Source of the DNA: an uncultured Eubacteriaceae bacterium
GTDB lineage: Bacteria > Bacillota > Clostridia > Oscillospirales > Acutalibacteraceae
Assembly: GCA_937905915.1 (NCBI GenBank)
Contig: CALCVR010000294.1
Location: forward strand, 1 to 9,989
Direction of reading: 5' to 3'
DNA: 9,989 nt
The translations under genes were made by a program, and so were the position numbers. Under the pieces are notes generated by a model that searched no databases, had not been told where the DNA came from, and was given only the letters and a program-made list of their open reading frames with translations. This document shows positions 1-5,725 of this stretch, one piece after another; positions within the stretch are counted from its first letter, which is position 1, and every line of letters starts with the position of its first letter.

Positions 1-77
1 TGCTCGACGCGTTTTGCTGGATAAATGGAAAGAATTCCCTTATTCTAAAGGAACTAGGATTCGGGGAGGGACAAGTC

Positions 78-401
78 ATGCCAGTGCGTGTGGACAACCA
101 TGAAAAGGTAGTCACCGCCTATTTAGAAGGTGAAATCGATCATCACGGTGCTGCGGGCATCCGTGAGCTCATCGACCGGACGGTGGAACAGGCCATGCCG
201 GAACAACTGATTCTAGACTTCCGGGATGTGACCTTTATGGATAGTTCAGGAATTGGATTGGTTATGGGACGGTACCGCGTCATGAAGGAATTGGGCGGAG
301 GCATTCAGGTGGTCAATACCTCGCCTCATATCACCCGGGTCATGAAGCTGGCCGGCCTGGAACGGCTGGATGTTTTAAGCAAAGGAGGGAAGACCAAATG
401 A
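78..401 (+). CDS. spoIIAA: Anti-sigma-F factor antagonist SpoIIAA
   Basis: A 107-residue single STAS-domain protein, the usual length for SpoIIAA. In the family it binds the anti-sigma factor SpoIIAB and displaces sigma-F in the forespore; SpoIIAB inactivates it by phosphorylating one serine, and SpoIIE restores it. The phosphorylation motif is visible as FMDSSGIG (residues 53-60); Ser56, right after Asp55, corresponds to Ser58 of the Bacillus protein. The N-terminal GEIDHH (18-23) is also typical. The ATG has a good ribosome site (GGGGAGGGA, 63-71). It is the first gene of a three-gene operon and its stop overlaps the spoIIAB start (ATGA). Only 77 bases lie upstream and I could not find a convincing sigma-H promoter there, so the promoter may be outside the window. 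Identity is very secure because of motif and gene order. Confidence 0.97.
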   Translation: MPVRVDNHEKVVTAYLEGEIDHHGAAGIRELIDRTVEQAMPEQLILDFRDVTFMDSSGIGLVMGRYRVMKELGGGIQVVNTSPHITRVMKLAGLERLDVLSKGGKTK

Positions 402-835
402 AGCCCATCAATGAGATGAAGCTGGTGATCCCAAGCCGGTCGGCCAACGAATCGTTCGCCCGGGTGGCGGTGGCCTCCTTTGTGGCGCAGCTGGACCCTA
501 CCATCGAGGAACTGACTGAGATTAAGACGGCGGTATCCGAGGCAGTGACCAATTGCATTGTCCATGCTTATCAGGAACAGATCGGCAATATCAACCTGTC
601 GGTAAGGCTGTATGAGCAGGGCCGGATTATCATACGGGTGCGGGATGCCGGCTACGGCATCGAGAACATAGAAAAGGCCATGGAACCCCTGTTCACCACG
701 GCCGGAGAGGAGAGGGCCGGACTGGGATTTGCGGTGATGGAATCCTTTATGGACAAGATTAAGGTATTGTCCAAACCGGGCAAAGGGACTACCATCACCA
801 TGGAGAAAAAACTGAAAATCCGGCCTCATCGCTGA
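398..835 (+). CDS. spoIIAB: Anti-sigma-F factor / serine kinase SpoIIAB
   Basis: A 145-residue GHKL-fold ATPase/kinase of normal family length. It binds sigma-F and keeps it inactive in the predivisional cell, and it phosphorylates SpoIIAA. The GHKL boxes are visible: N-box EAVTN (residues 48-52), G1 box DAGYGI (83-88), and G2 box RAGLGFAVME (106-115). The start is fixed by an AAAGGAGGGA ribosome site (380-389) inside the end of spoIIAA and by the four-base ATGA overlap with that gene, which points to translational coupling and matched amounts of the two partners. Its own stop overlaps the sigF start by one base (TGATG). No missing catalytic residue was noticed. Confidence 0.97.
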   Translation: MKPINEMKLVIPSRSANESFARVAVASFVAQLDPTIEELTEIKTAVSEAVTNCIVHAYQEQIGNINLSVRLYEQGRIIIRVRDAGYGIENIEKAMEPLFTTAGEERAGLGFAVMESFMDKIKVLSKPGKGTTITMEKKLKIRPHR

Positions 836-1512
836 TGAGCGCCGCCGTACAGGATCGTCCGGGGCTGGATGACCTGGTATCTCAAAATTTAGGGTTGGTC
901 CATTCCTGCGCCCACCGGTTTAAAGGTAGGGGAATCGAATACGAAGATTTGTTCCAGGCAGGATGTATGGGTTTGGTCAAGGCGGCCAAAGGCTTTGACG
1001 AGGACCGAGGAGTGCGTTTTTCCACCTACGCGGTACCGGTTATCCTAGGTGAGATGAAGCGCCTGTTTCGTGATGGCGGTACCGTCAAGGTGGGGCGTAC
1101 CCTGAAAGAGTTGTCCATTAAAGCGGTACGGGCTAGGGAACGCCTGTCCAATACCTTGGGGAGGGATCCTACCGTAGGGGAGCTTGCCGAAGCATTGGGC
1201 GTGGAACCGGAAGAAGCGGCCGAAGCCATCAGCGCTTCTTTGCCTCCGGTCTCCTTGACAGCAGGGGAAGAGGAAGGCGGCGGACAAATCGACATCCCGG
1301 TGGAGGCGCCGGAGGAAAAACTCAATGACTTGATTGCGTTAAAGGAGGTGGTATCGGAACTGCCGCCCAAGGATCGCAAACTCATTGTGCTGCGCTATTT
1401 CGGGAGCAAGACCCAGACCGAGACGGCCGATCTCCTGGGAATGACCCAGGTACAGGTGTCCCGACGGGAGAAGGTGATTTTAAGGGAGTTGAGAAAACAG
1501 CTGACCGGATGA
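835..1512 (+). CDS. sigF: Forespore RNA polymerase sigma-F factor
   Basis: A 225-residue sigma-70 family factor. In the family, sigma-F directs the first forespore-specific transcription after asymmetric division. Region 2 spans about residues 13-82, with YEDLFQAGCMGLVKA and the DNA-melting stretch FSTYAVPVILGEMKRLFRD. Region 3 is about 88-140 (TVGELAEALGVEPEE), and region 4 about 172-222, with the helix-turn-helix QTETADLLGMTQVQVSRRE. Sequence alone would allow sigma-G, which is a close relative, but the place behind spoIIAA-spoIIAB makes it sigma-F. The ATG overlaps the spoIIAB stop by one base, and no clear Shine-Dalgarno lies in the 25 bases before it, so expression probably depends on coupling to spoIIAB translation. 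A strong terminator follows 26 bases after the stop; no spoVA genes follow. Confidence 0.95.
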   Translation: MSAAVQDRPGLDDLVSQNLGLVHSCAHRFKGRGIEYEDLFQAGCMGLVKAAKGFDEDRGVRFSTYAVPVILGEMKRLFRDGGTVKVGRTLKELSIKAVRARERLSNTLGRDPTVGELAEALGVEPEEAAEAISASLPPVSLTAGEEEGGGQIDIPVEAPEEKLNDLIALKEVVSELPPKDRKLIVLRYFGSKTQTETADLLGMTQVQVSRREKVILRELRKQLTG

Positions 1513-1537
1513 CAACACGTACAAAAAACCAAAAAGT

Positions 1538-1572
1538 AAACCCCCGCTGTCATTTTAGACAGCGGGGGTTTT
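1538..1572. terminator. Bidirectional terminator between sigF operon and MATE/small gene
   Basis: Perfect 14-bp inverted repeat (arms 1538-1551 and 1558-1571, core CCCCCGCTGTC) with a six-base loop. On the plus strand the stem ends in TTTT and closes the spoIIA-sigF operon. On the minus strand the left arm reads out into a T-rich stretch (positions 1540 down to about 1522), so it can also end transcripts of the convergent small gene and MATE gene. Confidence 0.9.
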
Positions 1573-1641
1573 ACAGTGTTTAAGCTGAGGTTGCATATGC
1601 GAGACGAATAAGCTTATTGAAAAATCCAAAAAGGATGAATG

Positions 1642-1788
1642 TTACTGATAGTCGTTTTGATTCTGGCGGTTTTCAAAATTTTGATTTTTCTTCTGCTGAG
1701 CATTGTTCTGCTGGCGATTCTGAGCCTGTTGATTGTTCTGCTGATTCTGAGCCTGCTGATTGTTCTGTTTGCTGTTGTTCTTAGCCAT
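1642..1788 (-). CDS. Small Q/N-rich protein, gamma-type SASP-like
   Basis: A 48-residue open frame starting MAKNNSKQNNQQAQN and ending QNQNDYQ. About two thirds of the residues are Gln or Asn, with scattered Ala, Lys and Arg, no hydrophobic core and no Cys. It contains a nine-residue repeat (QQNNQQAQN type). This composition recalls gamma-type small acid-soluble spore proteins (SspE), which are Q/N/A-rich amino-acid stores in spores, but there is no alignable signature, so the assignment is by character only. A very strong ribosome site, AAGGGGGG (1797-1804), lies eight bases before the ATG. The first eight bases of the gene overlap the end of the MATE gene. A sigma-G-like promoter lies just upstream (1813-1842), and the terminator at 1538-1572 follows. 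Position next to the spoIIA operon fits a sporulation role. An alternative is that it is a low-complexity frame without function. Confidence 0.65.
   Translation of the reverse strand: MAKNNSKQNNQQAQNQQNNQQAQNRQQNNAQQKKNQNFENRQNQNDYQ
1717..1767 (-). repeat. 27-bp tandem repeat inside the Q/N-rich gene
   Basis: Two adjacent copies of a 27-base unit (1717-1743 and 1744-1767, the second lacking the last three bases) differ at one position (GTTGA versus GCTGA). A partial, diverged third copy lies at about 1701-1713. The period is nine codons and encodes the QQNNQQAQN motif, so the repeat is a coding repeat that can grow or shrink in frame. Confidence 0.8.
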
Positions 1789-3154
1789 TTTTATTTCCCC
1801 CCTTTTCATCCATAGTATTTTCGAAATGGAGGGACTTTATGCGCGAGGATTTTTGCGAAATTGTCCGACGGATTAGAAGGACCGACAGTACCACAGTAAC
1901 CAGTTCCGATGTAGGAAATGAGAGCCAAATACCGTGGATTCCCCATAGGGAGGAGAAAGCAATGGCAAATACAAGAATGGCCACAGCGCCGCGCACAATG
2001 GAGATGATAAAGGAAGGCTTTGGGCGTTCGGTAGCGGCTAAATAAGCGGCTGAAACGATGCTTACACCCACAAAGAGAAAACCGATAAAATAAATGCGAA
2101 GTCCTTCAAAAGCCAGTTGCGCCAAAAAAGCGTCGTTTTCGCTGTTGAAAATGGAAACCAGATCATTGGTAAAAAGAAATACGATGGAATATAAAACAAC
2201 GCCTAATGAAACCGATACGACGATGGAATATTTTAAAATCTTGTGGGCATTTTTCGATTGACCTTGTCCATATAGTCGGCTAGTTAAGGGCTGTGCGCCT
2301 TGTGCGATACCAGTAAATATGGCCAAAGCGACAAGAGCCAAATTGGCCACAATACCATAGGCGGCTACGCCGGTATTTCCCGCCGCCTGTAAAATCAAAA
2401 GGTTAAAGACGATAAGAACAATAGCAGAGGAAATTTCGTTGATAAAGGAAGAAATTCCTAGACCAAAAATGGGAAAAATTTTGGAAAAGGAAAAGGATAT
2501 CAAACTAAAATGAAAATGATTTTTTTGCGCAATGCGATGCCGGGAAAGAATGAGCATGCTGATGATAGGAGCCAGCCCTGTGGCCAACGCAGCACCAAAA
2601 ATCCCCATATTGAGGGGGAACATAAACACATAGTCCAGGACAATGTTGGAAAGACTGCCCACAATCATGCCAAGCATGGATAGCCGGGGAGCATGGTCGT
2701 TTCGTACAAAGGCCAGGAAAATTTGGTTCAATAGGAAGAAAGGGCCAAAGCATAAAATGGTTTTGAGATAGGTGCCTGTCATCTCTAATATGGTTCCCCG
2801 AGCGCCTAAAAGCCATGCGATAGAAGAGGAGGCGGTGAGGCCGATCAAAACAAAAAGGACGCCAAATCCAAATCCCAATAGGACGGTAATGGTAAAGATG
2901 TTATTTGCTTGGAATGACTGATTTTGAGATTGAAAGATGCTGTATTTGGTGGCGCCTCCGATGCCAAGCATCAACCCTGTGGCGTGGATGACGCTATAAA
3001 TGGAGATGGCGATATTGAGGGCCGCCAAACCATTGGTGCCAAGGCGGGCAGAAGTGAAAAAGGTATCGGCTAGGATATAGCAGGACAAGCCCAGCATCCC
3101 CAAGACATTGAGTGACACATACTTAGCGAAATCCATCAGCAAATTGTTTTTCAT
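1781..3154 (-). CDS. MATE family multidrug/cation efflux transporter (MepA-like)
   Basis: A 457-residue, strongly hydrophobic protein with about twelve membrane segments, the usual size for a MATE exporter. MATE pumps move cationic organic compounds out of the cell using a sodium or proton gradient. Typical features are the N-terminal YILADTFF segment, the repeat-half motif GNTGVAAYGIVANLALVALAIFTG followed by IAQGAQPLTSRLYGQG, and a hydrophilic C-terminal tail. The ATG has an AGGGGG ribosome site nine bases upstream. It is preceded by a consensus promoter and a terminator-type riboswitch that I assign to guanidine-IV, a class known to sit before MepA-type MATE genes, so guanidine or a related compound is the likely substrate or inducer. 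The last codons (EKGGNKNG) also carry the ribosome site of the small downstream gene. Base composition is more AT-rich than neighbours, which fits transfer. Confidence 0.93.
   Translation of the reverse strand: MKNNLLMDFAKYVSLNVLGMLGLSCYILADTFFTSARLGTNGLAALNIAISIYSVIHATGLMLGIGGATKYSIFQSQNQSFQANNIFTITVLLGFGFGVLFVLIGLTASSSIAWLLGARGTILEMTGTYLKTILCFGPFFLLNQIFLAFVRNDHAPRLSMLGMIVGSLSNIVLDYVFMFPLNMGIFGAALATGLAPIISMLILSRHRIAQKNHFHFSLISFSFSKIFPIFGLGISSFINEISSAIVLIVFNLLILQAAGNTGVAAYGIVANLALVALAIFTGIAQGAQPLTSRLYGQGQSKNAHKILKYSIVVSVSLGVVLYSIVFLFTNDLVSIFNSENDAFLAQLAFEGLRIYFIGFLFVGVSIVSAAYLAATERPKPSFIISIVRGAVAILVFAIAFSSLWGIHGIWLSFPTSELVTVVLSVLLIRRTISQKSSRIKSLHFENTMDEKGGNKNG
1813..1842 (-). promoter_or_regulatory. 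Sigma-G-like promoter for the small Q/N-rich gene
   Basis: Reading the minus strand, GCATA (1838-1842) fits the sigma-G -35 pattern GHATR. After an 18-base spacer, AATACTA (1813-1819) fits the -10 pattern CATNHTA in all but the first base. A start near 1806 would leave a leader of about 18 bases that begins just before the AAGGGGGG ribosome site. The site lies inside the MATE coding sequence. This is pattern matching only. Confidence 0.4.
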
Positions 3155-3170
3155 TCACGAAACCCCCTGA

Positions 3171-3226
3171 AAACAAAAAATGCCTTAGCATATCCCTCCT
3201 ACGACCTACGGGGATATGGTAAGGCA
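3171..3226 (-). terminator. Riboswitch-controlled intrinsic terminator before MATE gene
   Basis: On the minus strand, arms 3211-3226 and 3181-3196 form a 16-bp stem with one mismatch (TGCCTTA and ATATCCC blocks). It is followed by TTTTTTGTTT (3171-3180). It lies 17 bases upstream of the MATE ATG and would stop transcription before the gene. Its 5' arm overlaps the P2 hairpin of the aptamer (3219-3231), so the two folds exclude each other. Confidence 0.9.
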
Positions 3227-3265
3227 CTTACAGCGTCTACCCGGTGGCAGACGGCAAGACGTATT
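3181..3265 (-). promoter_or_regulatory. Putative guanidine-IV (mepA motif) riboswitch
   Basis: Seen on the minus strand: a first hairpin with stem CGTCT/AGACG and a loop containing CCACCGGG (3234-3253), then a short hairpin GTAAG-TGC-CTTAC (3219-3231). The second half of that short hairpin is also part of the 5' arm of the terminator at 3181-3226. This is a classic antiterminator/terminator switch. From memory, the guanidine-IV class found as the mepA motif has two small hairpins overlapping a terminator, conserved GCCACCGGGTAGA and AAGTGCC stretches, and MATE transporter genes downstream. All of these fit here. In that class the ligand favours read-through. The presence of a terminator switch is secure; the class name rests on recalled consensus rather than a covariance search. 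Confidence 0.72.
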
Positions 3266-3272
3266 TTTTAGT

Positions 3273-3302
3273 ATTATAGCAGAAAAAGATTTTTTCTGTC
3301 AA
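3273..3302 (-). promoter_or_regulatory. Sigma-A promoter for riboswitch-MATE transcript
   Basis: On the minus strand, TTGACA (3297-3302) and TATAAT (3273-3278) are both perfect consensus hexamers with an 18-base spacer. Transcription would begin near 3266, immediately before the aptamer, so regulation is expected to act through the downstream terminator and not at initiation. Confidence 0.9.
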
Positions 3303-3470
3303 TGTATTTAAAAGATAAGCTAAAAAATAGAGTGTCAGCAGGGCTTTCCTCTACAGGCCCATTTTGGAAAATAGTCCTATTTTTGGAGAGAATGCCTGTC
3401 CTATTGAAGCGGAGAAGTTATAAAAATAAAGCTTATTGCAGAAAAAACAAGGATCTTAGGGGTGGAACTC
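3303..3470. other. AT-rich intergenic spacer between divergent promoters
   Basis: No gene is supported here. The stretch separates the MATE promoter (minus) and the yebC promoter (plus). An open frame starting at 3302 has no ribosome site and no family resemblance. A loose inverted repeat, ACAGGC (3353-3358) with GCCTGT (3394-3399), encloses an AT-rich segment but lacks a T-run. Confidence 0.5.
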
Positions 3471-3499
3471 TTGTCAATTTTGTGCAATTATGGTACTAT
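3471..3499 (+). promoter_or_regulatory. Sigma-A promoter for yebC operon
   Basis: TTGTCA (3471-3476) and TACTAT (3494-3499) are separated by 17 bases, and a TGG directly before the -10 gives an extended -10 element. Start is expected near 3506, leaving an 80-base leader before yebC. Confidence 0.7.
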
Positions 3500-3506
3500 G
3501 AGAGAA

Positions 3507-3585
3507 CCGAGTGCCAAGGCACAAACTGAATCCATTCACCGGGGCTATCGTGTAAGCTTCCGGCATTTTACAGGAGTGAATAAAC
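3507..3585 (+). promoter_or_regulatory. Structured 5' leader of yebC
   Basis: The leader holds a small hairpin around TGCCAAGGCA (3512-3521). It also holds a larger one, CCGGGGCT (3539-3546) with AGCTTCCGG (3555-3563), allowing one G-U pair and a bulge. ATTCAC (3534-3539) can also pair with GTGAAT (3576-3581) just after the AGGAG ribosome site (3572-3576), which could partly hide the translation start. I do not recognise a known riboswitch; this may be simple leader structure. Confidence 0.35.
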
Positions 3586-4329
3586 ATGTCAGGCCATTCC
3601 AAGTGGAACAACATCAAACGCAAAAAGGAAAAAACCGATTCCCAGCGCGCCAAGATTTTTACCAAAATCGGCCGTGAGATCGCGGTGGCGGTCAAAGAGG
3701 GCGGCAGCGGTGATCCCAGCGTCAATTCCCGTCTAAAAGACGTGATCGCCAAAGCAAAGCAGAACAACGTCCCCAACGACAACATCGATCGTATCATTAA
3801 AAAGGCATCGGGCGAAGGCAATGCTGATAATTTTGAGTCTATCCAGTATGAGGGTTACGGTCCTTGCGGCGTAGCGGTTATTGTGGAAACATTGACCGAC
3901 AATCGTAACCGTACTGCCGGCGACCTGCGCCACTACTTCGACAAGTTCGGCGGCAATTTGGGCACACCTGGCTGCGTATCATTCATGTTCCAGAAGAAGG
4001 GCGTACTGGTCGTCGAGAAGGAAGGTCTCGAAGAGGACCAGGTGATGGAAGACGCTTTGGAGGCCGGTGCATCGGACTTCCAAGCGGATGAAGATGTGTT
4101 TGAAATCCAAACCGAACCGGAGGATTTCTCTGGGGTGCGGGATGATTTAGCTGCAAAAGGCTATGAATTCGTATCGGCCGAGGTGGAACAGGTACCGGAT
4201 ACCTATTCCCGCATTGAGGATGCGGATTTAGCGGTCAAGATGGGCAAGCTGCTAGAAATGCTGGAGGATAATGACGACGTCCAAGCCGTATGGCACAACT
4301 GGGAGAATCCGGACGAGGACGAAGCGTAA
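3586..4329 (+). CDS. yebC: YebC/TACO1 family translation or regulatory protein
   Basis: A 247-residue protein, full length for the family. It opens with the hallmark [20 protein letters not shown], then [10 protein letters not shown] and the central [23 protein letters not shown] (about residues 88-110), followed by [14 protein letters not shown]. The acidic C-terminus ends WENPDEDEA. The family was long annotated as transcriptional regulators (PmpR); more recent work on YebC/TACO1 proteins supports a role on the ribosome helping synthesis of difficult stretches such as polyproline. The protein is cytoplasmic. The ATG follows AGGAG by ten bases. The gene has its own promoter and is followed after 66 bases, without a terminator, by a lipoprotein gene, so the two may share a transcript. 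Presence of both YebC1- and YebC2-type paralogues cannot be judged from this window. Confidence 0.96.
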   Translation: MSGHSKWNNIKRKKEKTDSQRAKIFTKIGREIAVAVKEGGSGDPSVNSRLKDVIAKAKQNNVPNDNIDRIIKKASGEGNADNFESIQYEGYGPCGVAVIVETLTDNRNRTAGDLRHYFDKFGGNLGTPGCVSFMFQKKGVLVVEKEGLEEDQVMEDALEAGASDFQADEDVFEIQTEPEDFSGVRDDLAAKGYEFVSAEVEQVPDTYSRIEDADLAVKMGKLLEMLEDNDDVQAVWHNWENPDEDEA

Positions 4330-4395
4330 CAACATCGGTCCTTTGGAGAATGGAAAACACGGCCTGAAAAGGCTATGGAAAGGATCATAACAACG

Positions 4396-5574
4396 ATGAA
4401 GAGATTGATAAAAAAGGCGGCAGCGGCGTTTTTGGCTTTGACCATGGCGGTGAGCTTGACCAGCTGCCAGGTAAATGAGAAGGAATGGGCTTATAGAGTA
4501 GGGGACACTCAACTCCCTGCAGGCGTGTACCGCATCTTCCAATTGGAGGCATTTACAGCCGCTAAAGCCATGGTGGAAGACAGCAGCAAATCCGTGTTGG
4601 AACAGGAGATTGAAGGCAAAAACGCAGCCGATTGGATCAACGACACAGTGGATGAACATATCCGCACCTGTATGGCTGCCGAAGCCGAGCTAAAGGATAT
4701 GGGGCTGATCCCCTTGAGCCAGGAGGATCAAAACGCCATTGAATCCAGCGCCAAGGCTTCGTGGGATCCTGAGACCACCTCGGCTCTAACAGCGAAAAGC
4801 GTTTATGGCCCCTACGGCGTGGGGTACGACAGCTTTAAGCAGTACATTTATTACAACGGCCTGGTCTCCCTCCTATTAGAAGCACGGTACGGCGAAAACG
4901 GCACAGAACCCATTTCCGACGTGGATCTGGCCAATTACCTGCTGGAGAATTACTATGCCGCCCATATGTGCTACTATGGGGTATCTTCCACCGAGTCCGA
5001 CGCTACTGTTGTGGCCGACGCCTACAATAATTACGTGGAAGAGTACAATGAGGGCAATATCAAATGGGAAGATATCCGCGAAAGCGAGCAGTATCGCACC
5101 GACAGCACCAATACCAATCCTGTTCAGGAGAATGTGATATTCCCCAAGGAAGACTCTGAAAGCACTATGCCGGAAACTTTGCGCATCGGTTTTGATAACA
5201 CCGAGCCGGGCAAAGCCTTTACCACCAGCGACGAAGGCGTCCTGTATTTCTTTGTGACATTTAACCAGGATCAAGCTATGGAATATGTCACCACCCAGCG
5301 CAGCCAATTCCTTTCGGAGTACAAAGGGCAGACGGTGTACGAAGAGATGACCCAAAAGGGTGAGGAAATGGGCATCGAGAAAAACGATGGCCTCCTTAAA
5401 AAATACGACCTAAAGCAGCTGGAAAAGGACGTCAATAAAAACACCTCCAAAGCAGCCCAGAGTAAAGCTGCTCAAAGTAAGCAGGAGCAGTCGATTGCTC
5501 CCGCCTCTTCGGGTACTGCCCAAGGTGCATCCAGTGCGTCTTCGGCTGCAGCTAGTGAGAGTTCTGCTTCCTAA
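4396..5574 (+). CDS. Secreted lipoprotein, PrsA/SurA-like foldase without parvulin domain
   Basis: The chosen start gives 392 residues with a clear lipoprotein signal: MKRLIKKA, a hydrophobic stretch, then the lipobox LTSC with Cys24. An ATG seven codons upstream (4375) is less likely, because its ribosome site would be too close and it lies right after a small hairpin (4362-4373). AAAGGA (4379-4384) serves 4396. The mature part (YRVGDTQLPAGVYRIF, then helical segments with TVDEHIRTCMAAEAELKDMGL) resembles the N-terminal chaperone domain of PrsA/SurA/trigger-factor-like lipoproteins. I see no clear parvulin active-site pattern, so prolyl isomerase activity is doubtful. The last 44 residues (349-392) are Ser/Ala/Gln low complexity, including two KAAQS units. 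The domain is probably anchored outside the membrane. It may be cotranscribed with yebC; a terminator follows. Confidence 0.75.
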   Translation: MKRLIKKAAAAFLALTMAVSLTSCQVNEKEWAYRVGDTQLPAGVYRIFQLEAFTAAKAMVEDSSKSVLEQEIEGKNAADWINDTVDEHIRTCMAAEAELKDMGLIPLSQEDQNAIESSAKASWDPETTSALTAKSVYGPYGVGYDSFKQYIYYNGLVSLLLEARYGENGTEPISDVDLANYLLENYYAAHMCYYGVSSTESDATVVADAYNNYVEEYNEGNIKWEDIRESEQYRTDSTNTNPVQENVIFPKEDSESTMPETLRIGFDNTEPGKAFTTSDEGVLYFFVTFNQDQAMEYVTTQRSQFLSEYKGQTVYEEMTQKGEEMGIEKNDGLLKKYDLKQLEKDVNKNTSKAAQSKAAQSKQEQSIAPASSGTAQGASSASSAAASESSAS

Positions 5575-5596
5575 AACAAAAAATAGTATCAAAATC

Positions 5597-5632
5597 AAAA
5601 GAGCTGATGGCATTTTCCATCGGCTCTTTTTT
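5597..5632 (+). terminator. Intrinsic terminator after the lipoprotein gene
   Basis: Arms 5597-5610 and 5617-5630 (AAAAGAGCTGATGG against CCATCGGCTCTTTT, one G-U pair) with a six-base loop, ending in a run of six T. It lies 22 bases after the stop codon and closes the yebC-lipoprotein unit. Confidence 0.9.
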
Positions 5633-5639
5633 GTTGTTG

Positions 5640-5682
5640 AAAAAGGGCCCTGGACAGAGAGGTCAACTCTCTGTCCAGGGCC
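5640..5682 (-). terminator. Strong terminator for the apbE-GNAT unit
   Basis: Perfect 16-bp inverted repeat (5646-5661 and 5667-5682, core CCCTGGACAGAGAG) with a five-base loop. On the minus strand it is followed by CTTTTT (5640-5645) and lies 43 bases after the acetyltransferase stop. On the plus strand a T-run begins only eight bases later, so backup plus-strand termination is possible. Confidence 0.85.
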
Positions 5683-5725
5683 AATGTATTTTTTCCTTTA
5701 AGGGATCATAGTATGTACCAACCCG

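Noticed and set aside
16..35. Sigma-H-like promoter before spoIIAA (GCTGGATAA and AAAGAAT).
   Set aside because: Each element resembles the consensus, but the spacer is only four bases instead of about eleven to twelve.
326..829. Long minus-strand open frame opposite spoIIAA/spoIIAB.
   Set aside because: No ribosome site or family resemblance; it is the antisense of well-identified spoIIA genes.
1026..1385. Minus-strand open frame inside sigF.
   Set aside because: Low-complexity antisense translation of a secure sigma factor gene.
1607..1618. AATAAGCTTATT 12-bp palindrome after the small gene.
   Set aside because: Short and AT-rich with no second operator copy or partner gene; chance is sufficient.
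1701..1767. CRISPR-like repeats.
   Set aside because: The repeats are adjacent without spacers, imperfect, and in frame with a Q/N-rich coding sequence.
3302..3529. 75-codon plus-strand open frame before yebC.
   Set aside because: No ribosome site, basic random-looking composition, and it runs through the two divergent promoters.
3462..3677. 71-codon frame overlapping the yebC start.
   Set aside because: Start lies upstream of the predicted yebC transcript start, and the frame shadows the conserved yebC N-terminus.
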